A stretch of 38,709 bases of DNA from Oppiella nova. Lineage: Eukaryota > Arthropoda > Arachnida > Sarcoptiformes > Oppiidae. The notes under the pieces were generated by a model. The model searched no databases and was not told the DNA's origin. It saw nothing but the letters and a program-made list of their open reading frames with translations. The stretch spans positions 1 through 38,709 of the forward strand of contig CAJPVJ010000117.1 of the NCBI GenBank assembly GCA_905397405.1, written 5' to 3'. Both the position numbers and the translations under genes were made by a program. Below, piece by piece: positions 22,297 to 34,500 of the stretch; position 1 is the stretch's first letter, and every line of letters starts with the position of its first letter.

Positions 22297-25200
22297 ATGT
22301 CTTTGTTAAGGAGTTCCCCCAACTATATCTGGAATACCAATTCAGTGCTGGGAAAGGGTGCTACCGGTGCTGTGTTTGCAGGTATGTACTCATGTAAGCA
22401 ATGTATGATCGATTGGATCCAATGACAGGTTGTGGTTGTGGTGCAGGTCTTCACAAGCAAACGGGGGATTCAGTGGCAGTGAAGGCATTCAACCACTTGA
22501 GTCATATGAGGCCCTATGAGGTACAGAAGCGCGAGTTTGATGTCCTCAGGAAAGTGAATCACATGAATATTGTTAGACTCCTGGCCATCGAGGAAGAGGT
22601 TAATTAGATATGATGTTTAAAATGACATGAAGTGAATGATATGAATATACATTGATTTGTCATACATTGTGTTGAATGCAGAATGAGAGTCACCATAAGG
22701 TGCTGGTCATGGAGTTGTGCACCGGAGGCAGTCTTTTCAACATTTTGGACGATCCCATCAACTATTATGGACTCGAAGAGAGAGAATTCCTCTTAGTTCT
22801 CAAGCATTTAGGTATATATGCGATGGACAGGTGACCAGTTGGCCAGTTGTCTCAATTGATATGATTTGTTACAAATGTTGTGTATGTTGTGGTTATAATA
22901 GCTGCTGGAATGAAGCACTTGCGCGACCAGTCCATCATTCATCGCGATTTAAAACCCGGAAATATCATGAAATTCGTGTCCAAAGACCAGACCTCTATCT
23001 ATAAAGTATATAAATATCTAATAATAACTAATACCTGTATATATATAAGTCTAATATACTGTATATGAATGTGAATACACTATATCTAAAAGCTAACTGA
23101 TTTTGGAGCGGCGCGTGAACTGGAAGAGGATCAGCAGTTCATGTCTTTGTACGGCACTGAGGAGTATTTGGTACGTAATACTGTTCAGTATAACCCTCTA
23201 TCTAATTACCGCTATAATCACTGTATGTATAGCACCCGGATATGTATGAGAGAGCAGTGCTTCGCAAGTCTGTCGGCAAGTCATTCAAAGCGAATGTAGA
23301 CCTCTGGAGTATAGGCGTCACGCTGTACCACATCGCCACCGGTGTCCTCCCTTTCCGGCCTTTTGGTGGTCGCAAAAACAAAGACACGATGTATGCCATG
23401 AGTGCCACTATATATTATACATATTGCCGTATACTCTACAACATACAGTACATACTGTACAGTAGAGTACCGGTAATACAATTAGAATGCAGTCGTTTAC
23501 AGTAATAGGGTATATGTGTTGTTGATTGTGATTCAGGTATAAAATAACCACTGGAAAGGCTTCGGGTATCATATCGGGGGTCCAGTCCACAGAGAATGGA
23601 GACATCGAATGGAGTCGAACTCTTCCCAAGTCTTGTTTACTGTCGAGGTATGGGATCAGTCAAATCGATGACTATAGTCTATAGATGACTATAAACAGTG
23701 CTCTTATTTAATATATGATAGTTCACTGCAACCATTGGTTACTCAACTATTGGCAGGTCTTTTAGAGTGCGAAGAGAACAGGATGTGGTCTTTCGATAAG
23801 TTCTTCAAAAGCGTGACAAACATATTGTCTCACCGAACAATCCATATATACTTTGTTAATACTTTGAAACAACTTGTTCTGTATTGTCACCCCATTGAGA
23901 AGTAACCATTTATCTTACTTAAAGACATTTCCGTATTACCGGTAATAATTTAGACCTAAATGTAACGTTTGATTATTAGGATTAATGACTTGAAAAGTCG
24001 GATTGAAAACACAATTAAATTGCCGATCAATAATCAGTTAATGATTTGGAATAAGCAACTGATCTCTGATGAGACACTTGTCGCAGATATCCTGACATCT
24101 TCAGACTCTCCCATTCTTTTGTTAAATAAGGAATCGACCAAAATTAGAGCTACTTTTTCATTAACTACTGTAAAGTTCCCAGAATTGGTAAACACGGCGA
24201 CTAATTGTGAAACTGACGCTCAATTGGCTAAAGGTTACTATAAATAACTATACCATATAATTAATTATTGCACAATTATGTACCGTATTATTGTCTAATA
24301 ATGTCTTTCTACTGTATATGTCTTACAATTGGCTAAAGTGTGCGCTGCGATGGCCTATTCTGTATTACGAAATATTGAAAAGTCTGTTCTTAGCCATCGA
24401 TTGGCTAACGATACGCCTTCTTATGTCATGTATTTGTCAATATTTAATACGATATTCTGTATTATATTTGCAATGATTGATCCAATATTAATTGCAATAT
24501 TAACTTTTATGGTCAGGTCTCTAATTGACAGTAATGTCAAACTCTTAACGCACAAACAACAAACGTGTGAACACATGCTCAGCTCATTGAAGCATCAGTT
24601 GGACTATTTGGCAGAAATGTATCGCTATTTGTTGTCAATTTTATTGAATTTATTTATATTTTAACGATATTTATAGGAATCGCTATTTAAATCGCTTAAT
24701 TTCAAGCCTTCCTATTGATGTAGACTTTACTGTAGATAAAGAGCCGGACCAACTGTTTGACAAAGTACTCAACCAATTAATATAACTTATTAAATGACAT
24801 TATTTTCCTAACCAAAAGGTACTTCAAGACTGGAGCGGTCTGTCTTCAGAAATGGGGACAAAAGTTAATAATTTAAGAGATATTTGGATTAAAGAATCGC
24901 AAAACTCTAACTCTAGTATTTTGAACGCACAATCAAAAGCAAAATATTATTGCAATAAAATTCGCGAGAGTTGGCAAACATTACATAAAGACAAACAATC
25001 GAGAGGTAGTAAGTTATATGAATAATATGAATGGTGTGCCAAAGAAGTGTTTATAACTTATGTTCATTACTTGTATAGCTCTGAGTCTATCTTTCAATGA
25101 GGAACAGTTGCATCAGTTGGAAAAGTGAGTTCATTTGCTACTTATTGGTGCCATTTGTGACATTATAATGAAAATGGTATTACTGTTAGTATTTAGAATT

Positions 25201-25977
25201 AAATTGGATACCAATTGCAAGAAATTGAATGATTTGTTAACTAAAGAATCTAATGCCGCCATTACTATAATTGCTGAAAAATTAGAGGATTGGTATTCGT
25301 AAGTGACTTGATGGCATATTATGCTCATACTTTTATTACACTTACCGTACTACCGGTATAATTTTAGTACACTTTTATCTATAGGGGCGCTCAGGTGACA
25401 ATTGTTCAATCGGAATGCCTATTGAATCTTATTTCAGGATCATTTATGACTGATTGTGATAAACTTGAAAGTAGTATCAAAAAAGTATTAGAATTAAATT
25501 AAAGAATATAATGAGAATTTGTTGATTGCAATGGTTTTGTGCTCATATGTCAGGCTAAAGAGGATCACAGAAAGATATGGCAAACAATTCTCAATAAATT
25601 GAATGTCACGCACGAGAATGATGTCTCGTATACTAACCATCAGACCTATCAAACCACCAATTTTGGAGCCAATATTATATCGAAATTGTCTCCAATTGTT
25701 GCCCAAGAGTAAGACTTGACTCTAATAGTGTTTGTTTTTTTTTGATGAATTAATTTGAATATAACTTAATTTGGAAAGACTGGAGAATTTGAAAGAGTCG
25801 ACCAAAGCTGTTAGGATTGCAATGGAAGAGAACAAGTCTTTAATGGCTGAGTATGTCTTAGACTTATATGAGATTACCTGCAATTGAATGTTACAAACAA
25901 GTCATTTATAAATATAAAACTTTATTTCTAGATTTGAATCGCTGGCTATCGGATCGGGAAACCGAGAATTATATTGA
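22297..25977 (+). CDS. TBK1: TBK1 (IKK-epsilon-like) kinase
   Basis: Non-canonical IKK kinase of innate immunity and selective autophagy. Eighteen exons: 22297-22381, 22447-22598, 22682-22811, 22902-23005, 23093-23170, 23233-23390, 23537-23647, 23722-23901, 23980-24233, 24339-24618, 24677-24764, 24819-25005, 25079-25124, 25197-25298, 25385-25484, 25554-25708, 25779-25850, 25932-25977. They close exactly to 775 aa (human 729). Kinase domain: GKGATGAV loop, Lys41, HRDLKPGN (Asp138), DFG (160-162), and activation-loop Ser175 in [20 protein letters not shown], equivalent to human Ser172. A ubiquitin-like domain (about 330-400), scaffold helices and the adaptor-binding C-terminus ([18 protein letters not shown]) follow. 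An unusual hydrophobic run sits at about 447-476. Support for individual exons downstream of the kinase domain rests mainly on phase and weak similarity. Confidence 0.9.
24221..24338 (+). repeat. TBK1 intron bounded by a 13-bp direct repeat
   Basis: The word caattggctaaag occurs at 24221-24233, ending exactly at the donor (AAAG|GTTACT), and again at 24326-24338, ending exactly at the acceptor AG. The intron is therefore 24234-24338 and carries one repeat copy at its 3' end. See findings. Confidence 0.9.
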
Positions 25978-26535
25978 TTAAAAACTGATTATTGTATCGA
26001 TTATTACGATTATTACAGTAAATAAATAGATTTGTATGTTTAAATGATTGATTATTAAGTTATGAAACATTGAAAGTTGCAGATTTGTGTTGATTGAGGC
26101 GATTGTATGATTGTATGGAAGGTTTACCCACTCCTATAACTCCTTATAGAGAAATTGTTGAATACAAGTCATTCAAAAGTCTTATCCAATAGTCTTAAGG
26201 CTGTGCTGTAGTGCCTCTCTATCTCTCTATAGCTGTAGTGAATAGGAATAGAGAGGGAATGCGTTCTTAGAGTTGTCCGCATTGAGAGCATTGAGACACT
26301 GCTTTTGGCATTGGTTTTGGCAAATTGGCAATTGGCGTATACCATACCATATACCATACATATATACATACATACATACTCTACTGTCTACTGTCCCGCA
26401 CCAAAGTACTGTACTCTGATTGTGAGAAAGTTCATGGCTTGTAATGTTGTCTATTTTGGGAGTGGTTCTAATGCCTGTAATGCTCTATTCTGCTGAATAA
26501 ATCACCAATTATTTGACTATCAATACCAAGGTGTA
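25978..26535. other. Spacer between TBK1 and laminin
   Basis: Contains the TBK1 3' flank and probably the laminin promoter. There is an imperfect atacc/ataca simple repeat near 26338-26378. No gene supported. Confidence 0.55.
26021..26026 (+). terminator. AATAAA polyadenylation signal of TBK1
   Basis: A canonical hexamer 44 bases past the TBK1 stop codon. Confidence 0.5.
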
Positions 26536-26596
26536 ATGTCTCCTCATTCACATCGCTTTATATTCTTATATCTCATATATTTGTCAACATTTGTCC
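26536..26596 (+). CDS. LAMB1: Candidate first exon of laminin beta (signal peptide)
   Basis: ATG followed by MSPHSHRFIFLYLIYLSTFV, a good signal peptide, and a strong GTAAGT donor in phase 1. It is the only convincing signal sequence upstream of the laminin exons. It joins in phase to the exon at 27911-27970 (acceptor ggcag), but the link onward to 28551 is not settled. It could also belong to a separate small gene. Confidence 0.45.
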
Positions 26597-27910
26597 GTAA
26601 GTTTCAATTGCTTTTTATATGTTCGAGTTATCATAACTTTTATAACATTACAGTACTGTTAAGCACTATTTTTAATACGGTATTATACCGGGTATAATAT
26701 ATTGCAAGTTTTTATAAGTTGTAGGCCCAACTTCCGAAAATGCCTGCCAAATTTTCGGAAGTCCAGCCGAGTATATGTTATATTGTGGAGAATATTGCAA
26801 TTTATTTCAATTCTAACGGAAGGATATCATTATTTGATATGCAATGCCAATGACAGTCAAATTAATTTGAATGCATCGAGTTGGTCTAACAGTTTGATTG
26901 GTTGGCTATACATTTGAATTAGAAACTACTGATTTGAATGACAATTAGTATTAGATTATAGTGAGAGAAGAACCATATGTCCAGACTTTTGACACAAATA
27001 TGTGCCGATATTGAGAAACTTGACTCTTGTGTAGAGCTGTAGAGTTGTGTGAGTGCTGTAGATGTTTAGAGATAACTTAGAGCACTAAATCTCATTTCGT
27101 ATACTGTATTACCCTGTATTGTACAGTACAGTGTACTTCATACTGTATGGGATACCAGTTTTACTATAACTGTAAGAAGTTTTCTTTCTACTCTATACGC
27201 CCACACCTACTATAAGACTAATATAGGAACAAACTTTGATCTCCAAGTCCATTATTACAGCACAAAATCCCAAAACGTTAATATAATTCAATATATTATT
27301 TAATAAAATTTATTTTTAAAAATGTATTAAAAATATATTAGAATATATATTATTTAATAATAAAAACTGACAATACATGTGATTCTGTTAATTGTTTGTA
27401 ATTCTAAAATATAGCTAAATATTAAGTTAGTTTCAACATAGTCTAGATGAAAGTACACAAAATTTAAACGTACAGTATCATTGTTTAGATCATTCAAATT
27501 TTGTTTGTGCTATTACTATCTGGACAGGTTTTTGGTCTAAACAATCTAGGTAATTAATTTGACCAGACCACAGGAATAGTTTGAAAACACGCAATTAAGA
27601 CTAATATGATATTGTATATAAAGACATATTAGTAATATCCTAAGATTCTATGATATATTGTATTGTATGTAATGTATTTTGAATAGTCCTAACACTTAGA
27701 CCTAGGGCAATATTGAACAATGAAATAAATGAAAGATATAAATATTGATATTGGTTGGAAAAAATATTAATAATGGTAAATATGATTTCAGTGAGAAATT
27801 GACAACCAATATACCTCATGAGTTATTAAAATAAAAGTCAAAATCTATGATTAATATTAGACTTAGATTATTAATATAATAAATGATAATATCTTGAATT
27901 GATTTGGCAG
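26597..27910 (+). other. Long AT-rich stretch, probably laminin intron 1
   Basis: 1.3 kb without coding signal. It contains a perfect 12-bp hairpin at 26730-26762 and many TACAGTA/TACTGTA words near 27100-27150. Confidence 0.45.
26730..26762. repeat. Perfect 12-bp hairpin
   Basis: acttccgaaaat (26730-26741) and attttcggaagt (26751-26762) are exact complements around a 9-base loop. The GC-containing stem is unusual in this AT-rich stretch. It could be a remnant of a small transposon or an RNA hairpin. No poly-T or other terminator context. Confidence 0.8.
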
Positions 27911-27970
27911 TAATATCGTGTCAAAGGTCACGACAACGGGACGATAGAAGGTTTGATGACGACAGGAATG
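27911..27970 (+). CDS. LAMB1: Candidate second exon of laminin beta
   Basis: Between a ggcag acceptor and a GTATGC donor, phase 1 on both sides. It encodes ISCQRSRQRDDRRFDDDRN, a charged stretch similar in style to the next exons. Weak alone, it is supported by matching phase with the signal-peptide exon. A further small exon is needed to reach 28551. One phase-compatible candidate is 28072-28103. Confidence 0.4.
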
Positions 27971-28550
27971 GTATGCATTGATTTGTTGGATTTTAATTAT
28001 TTATAAAGGTTGGGTTTTAACCACAATCCAATAAGTATAACAAAATCTTGAGAATAATGAGCTAATAAGTTACTTTAATAAATTTGGTGGCGGTTATAGT
28101 GGTATGCAAATGTTAATATCTTTAATTAATTGTTAATAATACATATTATTGGTAATAGTTAGGTTATCTAACAACTATTAATATTTCAAAACTTTTTAAT
28201 ATGAAGTTTAAATTTTAAATTTTAAACTCAAACTCAAACACTACAGAAAATGGTTAATATATTAATCACTTATTCGAAGACTAAAGACTGCGGTTTATCA
28301 ATGGATTATCAAAAATAAGAAAAATCACCAATATGTTAATTCAAACTGAAATACCCGCATAACTTCATTTCAATTAACAAATTACAAAAAATAACATCAA
28401 ATTAAATAAAACATTACTTAACTGGTAAGCAATAAAAAGAATAAAATGAAGAATGTTAAGTATAAACTAAACTGTGGTGATGGAAGTGGACATTATGTGA
28501 ATGATATCTAACCAAATGTGGGATTAAAACTTAATGTCTTGTAAAGGAAG
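27971..28550 (+). other. AT-rich stretch, probably intron within the laminin 5' end
   Basis: Mostly non-coding in appearance. A short open segment ending FGGGYSG before a GTATGC at 28104 may be part of a small exon. The correct frame could not be fixed. Confidence 0.35.
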
Positions 28551-31500
28551 AGTTTAATTGAGAATTATGTCAAAACGAAAGGACTGGAAGCACCCGGAAA
28601 TATACAGAACCCTCCAGTTGTTGACAACTCATATTTCGATAGTTCTGGTAGTAGTCAACAACAGGTGACTAATAATCCTCAAAGATTTGACTGGACTTCG
28701 AGACGAAGAGGTAAAGTTTGCATCAAATGCTCAATACTTGGGATCTCATAATAACCTAATATAATATATGTATAAATCTATATTTTCATGAATTAGTCTC
28801 GCAATCAAATAGTGGTCGCGATTCACAACAGCCCTCACATGAGAGAACAGTGTATCGGCGAACCAATACAACCCGAAGTCCCGGTGCGCGTAACGGAACA
28901 AACGGCTCGTCATTCCGTCGCCGCTATGAATCCCTTTATAACACCAGTGATGACTCGCAAAGCCCTTCCAGACATTCAATATCTTCATCCATTGACGCAC
29001 TATTAGGCAATCAGTCGAGTCCTGACTATAGAGGGGGTAGTTATACATATCAGACCCGTCGATACAACACAAGTGTTGGGACAAGTCGTTCAGGTTCTGT
29101 AAACGGACAGCCATTCCAGACACCAATACTGTGGCAGAACAGAACGTGGCACTGGTCTACCAATAGGACTCGTGAATACGACCCTGATTTAGACGGGACT
29201 ACACTTCCGCCGCCATATCAAATCGATAGACACGAAGAATGGGATGGAACTGACATTATTAGATACCCAACCGATGACCGCCACCCTCTGGGTAGACACC
29301 ATAGCATACATACAAACATTACATTAGTTCTCATTATTTCATAATTAGTTGAATAATTTAAATGATTAATTGATTGAAACACAATTATATTGATAACAAT
29401 GTTTATTACAATATTTACCATTGAATGCATTAGCCATCTATGGGTCGGGTCGTTGTGATGAACTACAGGCCTGTTATCCGGCGACAGGAAATCTGCTGAT
29501 CGGTAGGGAAGAGAAACTGATGTCGTCGTCAACATGTGGTCTCCAGAAGATGGAGAGGTATTGTATTGTAAGTCATTTGAAGGAGAAGAAGAAGTGCTTT
29601 TATTGCGATTCGAGACCACAAAACAAGAACAACCCTCGTCTCTATCACGGCATCGAAAACATAGTGCAGAGGTTTGTGACGAGAGTTGTGGACATATGAT
29701 GAGATGATGAGGTGAATGACTGATGTGTTGTGGTGTGTATGGGTAGGATTGGTCGCAAGCGGAAGCAGACCTGGTGGCAGGCGGAGAACGGCGCCGAACA
29801 CGTCTCCCTTGGCTTCGACTTGGAGGCCGAGTTCCACTTCACTCACCTCATCATCACATTCAAGACGTTCCGTCCGTCAGCGATGCTTATCGAGAGATCT
29901 CATGACTTCGGCCGCACGTGGAATATATATCAGTACTTCGCATACGATTGTGTCGACTCTTTTCCAGGGGTTCCGGTGGGTCCGCGACAGAAGATAAGTG
30001 ATGTGGTCTGTGATTCACACTATTCTGGTGTCGAGCCATCGACTGAAGGAGAAGTTATTTTCCGAGTGCTTCCGCCCAACATCCGCATCGATGACCCCTA
30101 CAGTCCCGAAGTGCAGAACTTATTAAAGATGACAAACTTAAGGATCAATTTCACAAAATTGCATAATTTGGGCGACAATTTGCTTGACTCCAGAGATGAG
30201 ATTAAAGAAAAGTACTACTATTCCATCTATGATATGGTGGTGAGGGGCAGCTGTTCCTGTTATGGACACGCGAGCAGATGTATTGCAGACCCGGGACAAG
30301 AGACCATTCCTGATATGGTGTACGGGCGCTGTGAGTGCACTCACCACACAAAAGGTCTTAATTGCGAACAATGCGAGGACTTCCACAACGACGTGCCCTG
30401 GAAACCGGCCATTGGACGCCAGACCAACGCTTGCAAAAGTAATCATTTGACACACTTTTGGCACAATCTATCTATAATTGAATAACCTTTGTAAATGTGT
30501 GATAGTCTGCAACTGCAACAGTCATGCCAAGAGGTGTCACTTCGACCCGGCTGTATACGAGGCCACCGGCAAAGTGAGTGGTGGTGTATGTGACGATTGT
30601 CAGCACAACACAATGGGTCGCAATTGTGAGCAATGCAAGCCTTACTTCTATCGTGATCCGGGTCGTCGTATTGAAGACCCCTATGTTTGTCAGCGTATGT
30701 ATTGATGGCAACAATCACTCCATATATACTGTATATAACTTTCAATGTCTTACGCATAGCTTGTGATTGCGATCCGCGCGGGTCTCTGGACGACGCTCTG
30801 TGTGATGAGCACACGGATGTTGGGTCGGCACTGGAGGCCGGGAAGTGTCACTGCAAACGCAATGTCGAAGGCCGTCGTTGTGACCGATGTTTGCCCGGCT
30901 TCTGGAACTTTGTTGAGTCTAATCCTGATGGATGTGAAGGTATGTCTGCCAATTGATGGCGTTTATTACTACAGTGAATATTACTAATACATTAATTGGT
31001 TATTTGATAGCATGTACTTGCAATACATTGGGAACAGTAGGCAATCTGGGCTGTAATGTTCTCAATGGCGACTGTGTCTGCAAACGCAATGTCGTGGGAC
31101 GGGATTGCAATCAATGTGCTGTAAGTCTATTATAAGTTTTATACCAATAAATGCTAAATTATCGACAATTTGGTGCATTGTTAGCCCGATTACTATGGAC
31201 TTAATGATGATGACGAAGGCTGTAAGGCATGTGACTGCGATCCGGGCGGTGCTTATGACAATAGCTGTGATGTGATGAGCGGACAATGCAAATGCAGACC
31301 TCACGTCACTGGAAGACGTTGTGATACTCCCGACCAAAACTTTTTCGCTCCATATCTTGATTACGTTATATACGAGGCAGAAGTGGCCAAAGTTTCGCCC
31401 GACGCTCAGGTGACGCCCCGTGAGCCACACGGCGACCGAATGGTCACGTGGACAGGACTGGGCTTTGTTCGCGCCTTCCCGGGAACTAGACTTGAGTTCG

Positions 31501-34500
31501 ATGTGACAGATATTCCCGAAACTCTTGATTACGATATAATAGTGAGATATGAACCACAATTGGCTGGAGTGTGGGAAGGGGTTCGAGTTGTCATAGACAG
31601 CCCATACCCCACAGACCCTCGCGGACCGTGCAATAGGTCACTAATCCAGGAGAACACACGGACCACTTCATTACCAGCAACTGAACGCTATGTCGTTGTC
31701 AGCAATGTTTGTCTTGAAAGAGGAAAACAATATAAGATTAAACTTGAAATCAATGAATACGATAGAAATATAGACAGAGAGAGCGCTTCCATACTCATCG
31801 ATTCGGTTAGCATTTCGTTGATGTGTTGTTGTATATAAACTAATTAATCCTAATCTCATACATAGGTTGTAATAATTCCTCGAATGGAAAACATTGCGTT
31901 TTTTAAAGGAAATCAAATCAATGAATATAAGAGACAAGAGTTTGAAAGATTCCGTTGCGGTTCTTCATATTATTCAGTGACCAGATCTCCAGAACCACCA
32001 GAGATTTGTCGCAAATACTTATACAGCGTTGGTTTCTATGTGTTTGGCGGCGCTTATGGTTTGCTTTCTTTTTGTTCATTTTGTATATCGTATTGATTAT
32101 GATTGAAAATACTAATCGACATCCTACTTCTTATCGGAAATAGGATGTAATTGTGATCCGACTGGTTCTGTGAGCACTGTGTGTAATAATTTGGGCGGTC
32201 AGTGCCAGTGCAGGCCTAATGTGTTTGGAAGGCATTGCGACCGATGTAGACCCGGATACTATGGATTTAGTCCCGAAGGCTGCAAACGTATGACATTCAA
32301 TTGCATAATATGCATATATTATATGAATATATGATTGAATCGGTTAAAGATTAGCTGACTAAATCATTCACAGACAGGCGTTAGAGCTGGGTCAACTTAT
32401 TAATAATATCAGTTATACTTTCATATAAACTTATGTAGATTAGCACATGAATCAATTTTTATTTTAAACTAATAACGACTGTGAATGATTTAGTCAGCTT
32501 AAGTTTAAAATGGTTCATTAGTAATGCATTGGTTTTCCCATTTAGTATACAATATTATATTTAAAAGTTCTAAATCTGATCGATTCAATCATATAAGAGT
32601 ATAATTTGACTGTAATAATACTGAATTAAGAGAATACTGACAATTAAAACATTTGACAGCATGTGACTGCCATAGCGTGGGATCACTGGATAACTTTTGT
32701 GACACACAGTCAGGTCAGTGTAAGTGTCGCGCGGGAACATACGGTCGCCAATGCGATGAATGCCAACCGGGGTATTGGAATTACCCGAACTGCCAGCGCT
32801 GTGACTGCAGCGGACACACAGACTTATGTGACTCGAAGACAGGCGTCTGTATTAACTGTCGTGACTTCACAACCGGTTCGCGATGTGAACGATGCGAACG
32901 TGGATACTATGGCAGTCCATTGATGCTGAACGAGGCATCGATCCCTTGCAGGGCCTGTCCCTGTCCGGGAATAGCAGGCAGTGGTATGAGTCACGCGGAG
33001 TCGTGTGATTTGGATGGTCGGACCCAGAATGTGATCTGTCATTGTATGAGTGGTTATAGCGGCGAACGTTGCGATCGCTGTGATAACAACTATTTCGGCG
33101 AACCGGCCATTCCTGGGGGTCAGTGCCGTCAGTGCCAGTGCAGCAATAATATAGATATCGCACAACCGGGCAATTGTGACGCTCGGACTGGCGACTGCTT
33201 GAGATGTCTGTACAATACTGCCGGTGCTCATTGTGAAGTATGCAAACCTGGTTTTTGGGGCGAAGCTGCCCAACAGCAATGCATTGAATGTGTTTGCAAT
33301 CCATTGGGAACCGATCCCAACGCTGGTCCATGCGATCACACGACAGGTCAGTGTCCATGTCTTCCCAACGTGTTGGGCAAGTCATGCGACAGATGTGCTG
33401 TCAATCATTGGAAGATCGCTAGCGGAGAGGGCTGTGATGCCTGTGATTGCGACCCTCAGGGCTCCTATAATCTCAAATGCAACGAATTTGATGGTCAGTG
33501 TCATTGCAGGCCTGGACACGGAGGTCGCAAATGCGATGAATGTCAGCCTAACTTTTGGGGTGACCCTAGGGTTCAGTGCTATCGTAAGTATTTGGTTTGT
33601 AATTGTGGTGTTGGTAGAGATTGTAAGTAATAACCGTTTATACCTGGCTCATTTGAATGCTTAGAGTGTGAATGCAATCCGTCGGGTTCATCGACTCTGC
33701 AGTGTTTGCGGAACAACGGCTCGTGTGTATGCGTTGACGGCATTTCTGGTCCGCGTTGTGACCGCTGCGCCCGTGGCTTCACCGGCAAAGCACCGCATTG
33801 TGATCCCTGTGGCGAGTGCTTCGACAACTGGGACCTAACCATCAGTACATTGAAGGATCACACACTCAGACTTCTGGACTCTGCGAGACGTATCAAACAG
33901 ACGGGAACTACCGGTGCCTATACTACAGAGTTTACGAATATAGACAATAGTCTTAACGAAATCGAGTCAATACTCTCGGGTCAGAACATAACAGAGTCCG
34001 ACATCACAACCATCGAGGAAATGATCGAACAGTTGAGACGAAACTTAACCGAAACCCAGAATATTCTGACGGGATTTGAGGGCCAAATGGATGGCATAAA
34101 CAAACGGATATTAGCGGCCAATCTAGCGCTGTCTGATTTGAGACGGAAGTCACAGGACCTGCAGTTCCAGGCGGACGCCCTCCGCGAGAACGCCACTAAA
34201 CTGCAGGAGGCGAACGTCGAGGGGGCCTTCAATATTACCAGAGATGCCCAGAGGAGGAGTCGTGCCTCCGAACAGCGCATCCGTGAGACAATGCCCACAC
34301 TCTATGAGTCCGAACGTAAGCGCAGGCAAACGGAACGACTTCTGGATCAAGTGGCCGGTCGTTATAACGCCTCAATTGGTGATAACGAGGCGTCACTCAA
34401 CGAAATATCACGAAAGATATCACTACTGGAGGACAAGATTCCCAATATTAATGAAATGGTGTGCGACGGACGCGGAAGCGTAACCACATGTGACTCCCTA

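Noticed and set aside
32344-32508. piggyBac-derived element, because of TTAA flanks
   Set aside because: The termini do not begin with the CCC-type ends expected of piggyBac. TTAA is common in AT-rich DNA.
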